64,000 bases of DNA, from positions 310,001 to 374,000 of the forward strand of contig NZ_VIYG01000002.1 of assembly GCF_009389585.1 (NCBI RefSeq), written 5' to 3'. Under the pieces are notes generated by a model. That model worked only from the letters and a program-made list of their open reading frames with translations, made no database searches and was not told the DNA's origin. The stretch is from Oceanobacillus sp. CFH 90083. Lineage in GTDB: Bacteria; Bacillota; Bacilli; Bacillales; Amphibacillaceae. Both the position numbers and the translations under genes were made by a program. Shown here in pieces: positions 27,379 through 34,890 of this stretch. Position 1 is the stretch's first letter. The number at the start of each line of letters is the position of its first letter.

Positions 27379-27712
27379 ATTAAGTAACAGGTGTGGTTTG
27401 GCATTCTGTAATACTTTTTGAAGATGCTTATTCACACTGGCGCGGCTAAAGGGCCGCAAGGATGCAGCAGAAGGTTTGGGGCTGCATTGCTTAAGTTAGA
27501 AAAGAATTATATTGGAATATTTACCGCGGACAGTCCGTAAGCGTTATACGGAGAGAGGGTCAGTATATCTGACTGACCAACGACAAATAAGCTAATTATT
27601 CATTTAAGGGAAATCAAATTTCTAATTAATTTGAACTTCCATTAAAATTAATTTTAATATCACGTGTTACTTTAATCATAAAGGGGTACTCTTTTTAAGA
27701 GAGTATCCCTTT
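27379..27712 (+). ncRNA. Unidentified structured RNA or long leader before cvfB
   Basis: A transcript of about 330 nt is bounded by a near-consensus promoter and a rho-independent terminator. It holds a series of hairpins: GTGTG/CACAC (27391 and 27433) enclosing GCAT/ATGC; GCGGC/GCCGC (27442-27446 and 27453-27457) with a TAAAGG loop; GATGCAGC/GCTGCATT (27461-27468 and 27481-27488); CCGTA/TACGG (27535 and 27547); and GGTCAG/CTGACC (27558-27563 and 27573-27578). Unlike the surrounding AT-rich gaps, 27390-27580 is GC-rich, which favours a folded RNA. There is no open frame with a ribosome site. I compared it by eye with tmRNA, RNase P, SRP, 6S and common riboswitch classes and found no match. 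It could be a free small RNA or a regulatory leader of cvfB. Confidence 0.6.
27680..27712 (+). terminator. Terminator of the structured RNA
   Basis: AAAGGGGTACTCT (27680-27692) pairs with AGAGTATCCCTTT (27700-27712) with one G-U-type exception, and a T follows. It ends 25 bp before the ribosome site of cvfB, so it may separate the RNA from the gene or attenuate it. Confidence 0.82.
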
Positions 27713-27751
27713 TCCAAATTATAAATGTATTGAATTGAAAGGAGCTTTTAC

Positions 27752-28612
27752 ATGCCGACAGATTTACCAATCGGTTCCATCATCACGATGACTGTTTTAC
27801 GAAAAATAGATACTGGCTATGTTTTATCTGCATATGGGGAAGAGGTTCTGCTGCATCATAATGAATCGGAGTCAGCCTTAGAGGTGGAGGAGACTGTGGA
27901 TGTATTTCTCTACTTAAATAAAAAAGGACAAGTCAATGCCACTACATATTTACCCTCGATTACCATTGGATTATATGACTGGGCGGAGGTTGTAGGCGTT
28001 GTTCCCCGCCTAGGTGTTTTTGTCAACATCGGCACTTCCAAGGATATTCTTGTCTCCAAGGATTCCCTGCCACTTTTTCAGGAAAGCTGGCCGCGCTCTG
28101 GAGATCGCTTGTATATTACCTTGCAGCTGGATAAAAAGGGACGGCTGTTAGGAGTACCTGCTTCCGAAAATATTATTGCGAATAATGTCTTCGCTGCCCC
28201 GGAACAGCTGAATCAGCAAACGGTTATTGGCACAATTTATTATACCAATAAAGAAGGTGCAGCCTTAATCACCAGTGAAGGGTATCGCGGCTTTATTCAC
28301 CGTACTGAAAGAAAGGAAGAGCCCCGTGTCGGACAGGTTGTTGAAGGACGGGTCATTGCTGTGAAAGATGATGGTTCTATTAACGTCTCTCTGCGTCCAT
28401 TAAAGCAAGACAGTTTATCCGAAGACGCAGCTGCTATTTTAAAGCATCTGGAAGCAAATGATGGCGTCATCCCTTTCCATGACAAAAGCGATCCGGAAGA
28501 AATCCGCGCAACGTTTCAGATTAGTAAATCAGCCTTTAAACGTGCTGTAGGGACCTTATTAAAGCAAGGGATCATTAAGCAGGGACACGAACAAATTATT
28601 AAAATAGACTAA
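27752..28612 (+). CDS. cvfB: S1-domain RNA-binding protein CvfB
   Basis: 286-residue protein of the CvfB/YitL family, which has three S1-like domains and a C-terminal winged helix that together bind RNA. The first domain spans about residues 1-60 (GSIITMTVLRKIDTGYVLS), the second about 65-140 (YDWAEVVGVVPRLGVFVNIG), the third about 150-215 (VGQVVEGRVIAVKDDGSINVSL), and the winged helix about 225-284, ending KRAVGTLLKQGIIKQG. CvfB affects virulence gene expression in Staphylococcus and is widely kept in Firmicutes. AAAGGAG precedes the ATG. It may share transcription with the structured RNA upstream if the terminator leaks. Confidence 0.9.
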   Translation: MPTDLPIGSIITMTVLRKIDTGYVLSAYGEEVLLHHNESESALEVEETVDVFLYLNKKGQVNATTYLPSITIGLYDWAEVVGVVPRLGVFVNIGTSKDILVSKDSLPLFQESWPRSGDRLYITLQLDKKGRLLGVPASENIIANNVFAAPEQLNQQTVIGTIYYTNKEGAALITSEGYRGFIHRTERKEEPRVGQVVEGRVIAVKDDGSINVSLRPLKQDSLSEDAAAILKHLEANDGVIPFHDKSDPEEIRATFQISKSAFKRAVGTLLKQGIIKQGHEQIIKID

Positions 28613-28625
28613 GTTTTGTCCATAA

Positions 28626-28669
28626 AAATAAAAGCAATGTCTGACTTTTCCCAGACATTGCTTTTATTT
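28626..28669. terminator. Bidirectional terminator between cvfB and small membrane gene
   Basis: Perfect 18-bp inverted repeat (28626-28643 and 28652-28669) with A- and T-rich outer arms, placed between two convergent genes. Confidence 0.9.
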
Positions 28670-28670
28670 A

Positions 28671-28955
28671 TTAAGCTTCTGCATTTTTGTAAGAGTCCAG
28701 AACTGCTGAAATAATGAATCCGATTGCTGCTGCAAACATGCAGGCAATTCCGATCCCGCCAAACCCGACTCCTGCAAAATCAACTTTCGGTGCGATAGAT
28801 GCTACAAGAATTAATAGCAATCCCACTAACCCTAAGAATACGTTTGGATAGTACCCAGCATGGGATTCTTTGGAAGTCATTTTAACTAGAAAAATACTGA
28901 TAAGTGCTGTAATCGCTGTTAAAATAGCTCCAAATGTGATGACCATTTCTACCAT
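28671..28955 (-). CDS. Small membrane protein, YesK-like
   Basis: 94 residues with three hydrophobic helices at about residues 5-24, 38-57 and 63-85, and a short charged tail (DSYKNAEA). It resembles the YesK-like group of small Bacillus membrane proteins, of unknown function. The ATG at 28955 sits only 2 bp from GAGG; the next ATG at 28946 is 11 bp from it, so the true start is uncertain by three codons. It is a single gene. Confidence 0.65.
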   Translation of the reverse strand: MVEMVITFGAILTAITALISIFLVKMTSKESHAGYYPNVFLGLVGLLLILVASIAPKVDFAGVGFGGIGIACMFAAAIGFIISAVLDSYKNAEA

Positions 28956-29052
28956 TTCCTCACCCCGCCATTATTTAATTACACTACTTTCAGTCTACAA
29001 TTGAAAAATAAGAAAGTCAATATACATCTCGCCGGCCGTTATGAATTCTTTA

Positions 29053-30243
29053 TCAGGTTGTGTATTCCCCATTAATCCGTACATAATCATAAGATAAATC
29101 ACAGCCCCAAACCGTAGCCTCTTTTACTCCCAACCCTAAAGAAACCCTTATTTTTATTTCCGGATTTTCTAAATAATGTTGAACTTCGTCTAAAATAGCC
29201 TCATTTCCAGCAGGCTGCCCATCATAGATCAACGTATGTCCAAAATAGATAGAAACTTTTTCTAAATCAACATCTGTCTCTTCCTCACATTTGCCAATCG
29301 CCATCGCAATACGCCCCCAGTTGGCATCTTCTCCAAAAATAGCCGTTTTTACAAGTGGGGAATTAACAATGCTTTTTCCAATTTTCTTTGCTTGTGCAAA
29401 GCTTGCAGCTTCGTCTACTGTCACTTCAACCAGCTTTGTTGCCCCCTCTCCATCACGGGCAATCTCTTTCGCCAAATCAATACTCATTGCTGTCAAAGCT
29501 GCTTGGAATGCTTGCAGATCTACTTTTCCGGCTAATCCATTTGCCATCATCGCTACGGTATCACTGGTACTTGTATCGGTATCAATGCTGACCATATTAA
29601 AGGATTGATTGACTGCTTCTTTTAACAGCTTCTGCAGTTGATCAGAAGGAATATCTGCATCTGTCACAAAATAAGATAGCATGGTAGCCATATTCGGCTC
29701 AATCATTCCAGAGCCTTTAGCGATTCCGACAAGCGTAGCATTACCAACCTTACACATTTTCAGCTTCGGGTACGTGTCCGTTGTCATGATTGCTTCAGCC
29801 GATTTGTCCAATCCACCTTCTGCCAGATTACTTTTCAGATTTTTTATTCCTGCCCGGATCTTATCCATTGGTAATGGATATCCGATCACGCCAGTCGATG
29901 AAGGTAAAATATCTTCAGAAGCAATGTCTAATTCTGCAGCAATTAAATCATTAATCTCGATGACATTTCTTATTCCTTCTTCTCCTGTAGCTACATTTGC
30001 ATTCTTACTATTAATCGCAAAGCATTGTAATTTACCGTTGGCAACGTTCTTTTTCCCAATGGGAATAGGAGCTCCGCAAAATCTGCTTTGTGTAAACATG
30101 GCAGCAGCATTAGCCTGCTTTTCTGATAGAATTACTGTAAAATCTAATGTTTCATCTTTAATCCCCAGATTTTTAGAACATGTATAAAAGCCTTTAGGCA
30201 TATTTTCTAAAATATACTCCTTATTTTCTAATAAACTTTTCAT
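29053..30243 (-). CDS. argJ: Bifunctional ornithine acetyltransferase / N-acetylglutamate synthase ArgJ
   Basis: 396-residue enzyme that moves the acetyl group from N-acetylornithine to glutamate and, in bifunctional forms, also makes N-acetylglutamate from acetyl-CoA, for arginine synthesis. The autocleavage site is clear: KGSGMIEPNMATMLSYF, with the nucleophile Thr187 after Ala186. Other family marks are FAINSKNANVATGEEG and ATKLVEVTV. Start: ATG 30243 is 13 bp from GGAG, while a TTG four codons earlier touches it; the ATG is preferred. No other arg gene adjoins it, unlike the usual argCJBD order. Two ARG-box-like sites lie about 105-140 bp upstream. Whether it is mono- or bifunctional cannot be read. 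Confidence 0.92.
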   Translation of the reverse strand: MKSLLENKEYILENMPKGFYTCSKNLGIKDETLDFTVILSEKQANAAAMFTQSRFCGAPIPIGKKNVANGKLQCFAINSKNANVATGEEGIRNVIEINDLIAAELDIASEDILPSSTGVIGYPLPMDKIRAGIKNLKSNLAEGGLDKSAEAIMTTDTYPKLKMCKVGNATLVGIAKGSGMIEPNMATMLSYFVTDADIPSDQLQKLLKEAVNQSFNMVSIDTDTSTSDTVAMMANGLAGKVDLQAFQAALTAMSIDLAKEIARDGEGATKLVEVTVDEAASFAQAKKIGKSIVNSPLVKTAIFGEDANWGRIAMAIGKCEEETDVDLEKVSIYFGHTLIYDGQPAGNEAILDEVQHYLENPEIKIRVSLGLGVKEATVWGCDLSYDYVRINGEYTT

Positions 30244-30346
30244 TTTTATGTACAAACTCCTTTTATTTTAGTAATCAAATGCATAAGCTAAAAATACTAA
30301 TTTACTGAAATAGTGAAGGCTATCCTGTCATTTCATAAATCAGCAT

Positions 30347-30380
30347 ATAATAAATATGCACTAAAATGATTAAATATGCA
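30347..30380 (-). promoter_or_regulatory. Tandem ARG boxes over the argJ promoter
   Basis: On the minus strand TGCATATTTAATCA (30367-30380) and TGCATATTTATTAT (30347-30360) match the ARG box TGAATWWWWATTCA at 12 and 11 of 14 positions. Their spacing is 20 bp, about two turns, as in ArgR operators. A TTGCAT-17-CATATT promoter overlaps them. Confidence 0.55.
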
Positions 30381-30581
30381 ATATCTATTGTGAAATTATT
30401 TTAATCAAATCCAGAGTAAAGACATGGTAAAAATATTGATTATATCCTATAGTCCTTTACTGCTTTTCTCAATACGTTAAATCTAAAAATTTATCCATAA
30501 AATACAATACATTTCCATTAAATAACGGTATACTTAACTTGTATGTTTCAATTATTACCCAAAAAATAAGGAGGCAGCAAA

Positions 30582-32279
30582 ATGCAAACGTTCTCAAACT
30601 ATACCTATGAACGCCCGGATCTTCCAAAAGTGAAAGAAAACTTTTATCAAAAGCTGGAGCAATTTAAAGATGCCGATTCTATTGATAAAGCCATTGCCGC
30701 TATTGACAACATTAATGCGATTAGAAACCATCTTTCAACGATGTATAATCTTGTATTTATTCGTGCTTCTATTGATACACGTGATGAATTTTATCATCAG
30801 GAGAGAGATTTTTTTGATGAACATTTACCAGAAATCCAGGAATTAGTAACAGCTTTTTATAAAGAGCTCCTGAAGTCTTCTTTTGAAGCACAGCTCCGGG
30901 ATAAATACGGCTCCCAATTATTTGATTTAGCAGCATGTGAAGTAAAAGCTTTCTCCAAAGAAATCATTCCTCTCTTGCAGGCAGAAAATAAGCTGACATC
31001 TGCTTATTCTAAATTAATTGCATCTGCAGATATTGATTTCCGGGGTAAGTCTTATACACTGGCACAGCTCGGACCTTTTGCAGAGGATCCGGATCGGCAA
31101 ACCCGGAAAGAAGCATTAGAGGCACGTCAAAGCTTTTTTACGGAAAATAAAGAAAAACTGGATACGATCTTTGATGATTTAGTCAAAACACGTCACCAAA
31201 TCGCTGAAAAGCTTGGTTTTACAAACTTTGTCGAGGTCGGCTACCTCCGCATGCAGCGTGTTGATTATCATGCAGAAATGGTTCAGCGCTTCCGTAAGCA
31301 GGTAGAAGAAGTTATTGTGCCTATTGCGACCAAGCTTTATGAGAAGCAGGCCAAACGAATCGGTGCAGAGTCCTTAAAATTCTATGATGAATCCTTTGTT
31401 TTCGCTTCCGGAAATGCGACGCCCAAAGGCAATCCAGATTGGATCATTCAAAATGGCAAGAAAATGTACGATGAATTATCCGAGGAAACCAGTGAATTCT
31501 TTCAGTTTATGCTGGACCGTGAGCTGCTTGATTTAGAAGCAAAGAAAGGAAAAGAAAGCGGCGGCTATTGCACGTATATTGAAGATTATCAGTCTCCATT
31601 TATTTTTTCTAATTTCAATGGGACATCTGGAGATATTGATGTGTTGACTCATGAGGCGGGACATGCTTTTCAGAGCTATTCCAGCCGGCATTTTTCTGTG
31701 CCGGAGTATTACTTCCCGACCAGTGAATCTGCGGAAATTCATTCGATGAGTATGGAATTCTTTACGTATCCATGGATGGAAAATTTCTTTCAGGAGGATG
31801 TTGAAAAATATAAGTATACGCATATATCCGATGCGATTCAGTTCCTGCCATACGGTGTTGCGGTAGACGAGTTTCAGCATCTGATTTACGAAAATCCGGA
31901 CTGGACACCAGAGGAACGTAATCAGGCATGGCGCAGCCTGGAAAAGAAATACCTGCCGCATCGTGATTATGATGGCTTGGAAAGCTTAGAATCAGGAGCT
32001 TTCTGGCAAAAGCAGGGGCATATCTATGAAGATCCGTTCTATTATATTGATTATACGCTCGCACAAATTTGTGCCTTCCAATTTTTAAAGAAATCACAGG
32101 AAAATCGGGGAAAGGCGTGGCAGGATTATATTGACCTATGTAAATTGGGTGGCTCCAAGCCATTTTTAGAACTCGTTCAATCTGCAGGCCTGCAATCTCC
32201 TTTCGAGGAAGGAACGGTAGAAGCAGCTGTATCTTTCATTGAAGATTGGCTTGATCATATCGATGACCAGGCGCTGTAA
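30582..32279 (+). CDS. M3-family oligoendopeptidase (PepF-like)
   Basis: 565-residue zinc metallopeptidase that degrades short cytoplasmic peptides. The zinc site is LTHEAGHAFQSYS: His357, Glu358 and His361; the third ligand is the glutamate of the following SAEIHSMSMEFF helix. The N-terminal two-thirds is helical and closes over the cleft. Length and the start (MQTFSNYTYERPDLPKV) fit the M3 oligoendopeptidase subgroup of Bacillaceae rather than the longer PepF of about 600 aa. AAGGAGG precedes the ATG. It stands alone with its own terminator and could help process peptides brought in by Opp. Confidence 0.9.
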   Translation: MQTFSNYTYERPDLPKVKENFYQKLEQFKDADSIDKAIAAIDNINAIRNHLSTMYNLVFIRASIDTRDEFYHQERDFFDEHLPEIQELVTAFYKELLKSSFEAQLRDKYGSQLFDLAACEVKAFSKEIIPLLQAENKLTSAYSKLIASADIDFRGKSYTLAQLGPFAEDPDRQTRKEALEARQSFFTENKEKLDTIFDDLVKTRHQIAEKLGFTNFVEVGYLRMQRVDYHAEMVQRFRKQVEEVIVPIATKLYEKQAKRIGAESLKFYDESFVFASGNATPKGNPDWIIQNGKKMYDELSEETSEFFQFMLDRELLDLEAKKGKESGGYCTYIEDYQSPFIFSNFNGTSGDIDVLTHEAGHAFQSYSSRHFSVPEYYFPTSESAEIHSMSMEFFTYPWMENFFQEDVEKYKYTHISDAIQFLPYGVAVDEFQHLIYENPDWTPEERNQAWRSLEKKYLPHRDYDGLESLESGAFWQKQGHIYEDPFYYIDYTLAQICAFQFLKKSQENRGKAWQDYIDLCKLGGSKPFLELVQSAGLQSPFEEGTVEAAVSFIEDWLDHIDDQAL

Positions 32280-32299
32280 TCATAAATACAATATGCGGG

Positions 32300-32330
32300 G
32301 AGAAGTCAATCGTAAAGACTTCTCTCTTTT
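32300..32330 (+). terminator. Terminator after the M3 peptidase
   Basis: GAGAAGTC (32300-32307) pairs with GACTTCTC (32317-32324) and is followed by TCTTTTTT. Confidence 0.85.
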
Positions 32331-32417
32331 TTGGTATTCATTCATTTCTTGCCCGCTAGGTTTTCTGTTGGCATTATGGTAAAATATTAATAGTTTTAAG
32401 GAGAAAAGGAGATTACA

Positions 32418-33203
32418 ATGACCTATCGCGCACTATTTTTAGATATTGACGGAACTATCTTACAGCCTGACCATACATACACAGCCTCTACGCAGGATGC
32501 GATTCAGCAAGTAAAATCTGCAGGGCTGGAGGTTTTTTTATGCACAGGCAGACCATTTGTGGATATTCAAAATTTAGCTTCTGATTTGGGTATTACATCC
32601 TCTGTTACTTATAATGGCGCCTATGCACTTTATCAAGGGGATGTCATTTTTAACGCACCAATGAAAAAAGAAGATGTGGAAAAAATGGTATCCATTGCCG
32701 GACAAAGTCAAAGTGAGCTTGTACTGTATACGACGGAGCATAATTACTTCACTTCTTTAACAAATCCACATGTGGAAGATTTCAATGAAGTATTCCAGCT
32801 GCATCAAAATAAGCTCTTTACAACAGATGTTGCTGATAAAATTGTTTCAGCTTCAGCAATTAACGTTGCCGCACACCAAGTGAAAGACTTTGAAATCACA
32901 GATGATTACCACTTGTCCAGAGTAAATGTCCCTCATGCCAGTGAATCGTATGATGTGCTTCGGGCTTCTGTTAATAAAGGAGTAGCTATTAAACAAATGC
33001 TGCATCACCTCAACATCTCGCCTTCTGAAGTCATTGCTTTTGGAGATGGAATGAATGACAAGGAAATGCTCAAATTTGTAGGAACCGGAGTTGCCATGGG
33101 AAATGCAGATCCGAAATTAGTTGAATACGCGGATTTTCAAACAACATCTGTAACAGAATCAGGTATTTTTAATGGATTGAAAAAGCTTGGTCTGGTGGAA
33201 TAA
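32418..33203 (+). CDS. Cof-type HAD-IIB phosphatase
   Basis: 261-residue phosphatase. Motif I is LFLDIDGTILQPD, with the catalytic Asp at residue 8; motif II is FLCTGRPFVDI at about residue 40; the IIB cap lies between about residues 85 and 180; motif IV is VIAFGDGMNDKEML at about residue 206. Members dephosphorylate sugar phosphates, flavin or pyridoxal phosphate; the substrate here is not predictable. A double ribosome site (AAGGAGAAAAGGAG) precedes the ATG. Single gene, convergent with mtlD across a shared terminator. Confidence 0.87.
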   Translation: MTYRALFLDIDGTILQPDHTYTASTQDAIQQVKSAGLEVFLCTGRPFVDIQNLASDLGITSSVTYNGAYALYQGDVIFNAPMKKEDVEKMVSIAGQSQSELVLYTTEHNYFTSLTNPHVEDFNEVFQLHQNKLFTTDVADKIVSASAINVAAHQVKDFEITDDYHLSRVNVPHASESYDVLRASVNKGVAIKQMLHHLNISPSEVIAFGDGMNDKEMLKFVGTGVAMGNADPKLVEYADFQTTSVTESGIFNGLKKLGLVE

Positions 33204-33250
33204 TATATAGAAAAAGCATGGGAGCTCACCCATGCTTTTTCTATATATTA
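33201..33250. terminator. Bidirectional terminator between HAD gene and mtlD
   Basis: A long near-perfect inverted repeat: arms 33201-33222 and 33229-33250 with a 6-nt loop and A/T-rich outer ends. It serves both converging genes. Confidence 0.92.
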
Positions 33251-33258
33251 TCGGTTGC

Positions 33259-34407
33259 TTAGCTCATTTGCTCATATTCCGCCATTACCGCTTTTGTAAT
33301 CGGATGGTCCTGCCCCAATCCGCTTACCTCGCAGAATGCGGCTTTTACCCCTTTTTCCTGAATCATTGCCTGAAGCTGCACAGCCTCTTCGTCTCCCTTA
33401 TTATCAAATAATAAAGCGGCTGCCATTGCTTTAGATAAATATTTTGGTGCAGCAGATGTAAATTCCAAATACATGCTTGCTGGCCGTACAAAGCGATCCT
33501 TGGGGCCAAGCTTGCGAATCGGCCCCCTGGCAACACGATTTACTTCATCAGAAATATATGGGTTTTGAAAGCGGCTGATAATTTTTTGAATATAAGCTCT
33601 ATGCGCTTTGGCATCAAAACCATAAGCTGCTATCAAAGCCTGTCCTGACTCCTGTAATGCGCCGTTTAACGTATCTAGAATCATTTTGTCCTGCAATGCC
33701 TGATCAATTGTTTCATAGCCATGAGATCTTCCTAAATATGCTGTTGCCGCATGTCCGGTATTAACAGTGAATAGCTTTCGTTCAATATATGGTCCAAGTT
33801 CATCAACATAGGTAACCCCTTCAATGTCAGGCAGATCTCCTTGTGTAAATCCCTTTTCCACAACCCATTCATAATAAGGCTCGACACGAACATCCAGCAG
33901 CTTCTCATTGATTTGATTCGGTACAATTCTATCAACTGCTGCATCCGGGAAGCTAAATAAATCATCAAAGGCTTTTTGATCTGCCTCACTGATTTCCTGA
34001 TAGACATATTCTTTTAGTAACGTACTGCCGCCAATCATATTTTCGCAAGCAATGATTGCAAGCGGCTTCCTGTTGTTATCGATTCTTTCTACAAGTCCTT
34101 TGGCAATCGCTTTTGCGATAATCGGTAAAACATTCGGACCGACAGCCGTTGTGACAATATCAGCGTCTACGACGGCATTTGTCACAGCCTTCGGGTCTTT
34201 TATACTATTAATCCCCGAAATATGCTCTACTGTGACAGGCTCACTTGCTTCATCTGCAAAATGAACCTGATATGCTTTGTCTTGATTGATTGCCGAGATA
34301 ATCTCATCATTCACATCAACAAAGGTAACCTCATATCCGGATTGATCCAGTAAAAGGCCAATAAAGCCTCTGCCAATATTTCCTGCCCCAAAATGAACAG
34401 CCTTCAT
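33259..34407 (-). CDS. mtlD: Mannitol-1-phosphate 5-dehydrogenase
   Basis: 382-residue NAD-dependent enzyme that oxidises mannitol 1-phosphate to fructose 6-phosphate. The Rossmann motif is HFGAGNIGRGFIGLLL at the N-terminus; the active-site region includes PNQINEKLLDVRVEPYYEW and the lysine/asparagine/histidine cluster around KLFTVNTGHAATAYLG at about residue 212. Length matches MtlD elsewhere (about 380 aa). Its ATG overlaps the stop of mtlF (TAATG). It is the last gene of mtlA-mtlR-mtlF-mtlD. Confidence 0.95.
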   Translation of the reverse strand: MKAVHFGAGNIGRGFIGLLLDQSGYEVTFVDVNDEIISAINQDKAYQVHFADEASEPVTVEHISGINSIKDPKAVTNAVVDADIVTTAVGPNVLPIIAKAIAKGLVERIDNNRKPLAIIACENMIGGSTLLKEYVYQEISEADQKAFDDLFSFPDAAVDRIVPNQINEKLLDVRVEPYYEWVVEKGFTQGDLPDIEGVTYVDELGPYIERKLFTVNTGHAATAYLGRSHGYETIDQALQDKMILDTLNGALQESGQALIAAYGFDAKAHRAYIQKIISRFQNPYISDEVNRVARGPIRKLGPKDRFVRPASMYLEFTSAAPKYLSKAMAAALLFDNKGDEEAVQLQAMIQEKGVKAAFCEVSGLGQDHPITKAVMAEYEQMS

Positions 34408-34847
34408 TACGCATTCACCTCATTAAGGATTGTTATCATTTCCTCCTTCGATGATGCTTGCGTCAATTTTTCTACATTCTCCTCTTCTGAACAAATAATA
34501 GCAATTTGCGATAGAATTTCCAGATGTTCATCGCCTTTCCCGGCAATGCCAATCAAAAGCTTCACCATATTCCCATCCCCAAAATCAACACCATCTGGAA
34601 CAGTGACAACAGCAAGCCCTGTTTCTAAAACTTCCTTCTTGGCATCCTCTGTACCATGGGGAATTGCCAGGGAATTACCCATAAAGGTTGTTGCAATCTC
34701 TTCACGCTCGAGCATTTTATCGATATAATTTTCTTTCACATAGCCATTATTTAATAAAATACCGCCAACATAACGAATTGCCTCTTCCTTGGATGCTGCT
34801 TGTACACCTAACTCAATATTGTCTGTGCTTAAAATTTTTTTTGCCAT
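34407..34847 (-). CDS. mtlF: Mannitol PTS EIIA component
   Basis: 146-residue soluble phosphocarrier. The phosphorylation site is His64 in SLAIPHGTEDAK. The fold matches EIIA-Mtl, with VDFGDGNMVKLLIGIAG in the core and the tail EEMITILNEVNA. It receives phosphate from HPr and gives it to the IIB domain of MtlA. GGAGTG precedes the ATG. It follows mtlR by 43 bp and overlaps mtlD by one base. Its gene is separate here, as in Gram-positive bacteria, while E. coli fuses EIIA to MtlA. Confidence 0.94.
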   Translation of the reverse strand: MAKKILSTDNIELGVQAASKEEAIRYVGGILLNNGYVKENYIDKMLEREEIATTFMGNSLAIPHGTEDAKKEVLETGLAVVTVPDGVDFGDGNMVKLLIGIAGKGDEHLEILSQIAIICSEEENVEKLTQASSKEEMITILNEVNA

Positions 34848-34890
34848 TGATATACACTCCTTTTTTACTTATAGAGGCTAACTATTTATC

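Noticed and set aside
27520-27560. T-box-like ACCGCGG in the structured RNA
   Set aside because: The T-box core TGGNACCGCG needs the preceding GGGTGG; here TATTTACCGCGG lacks it, and no stem I was seen.
29681-30187. 168-codon open frame opposite argJ
   Set aside because: Antisense shadow of argJ with no ribosome site or recognised domain.
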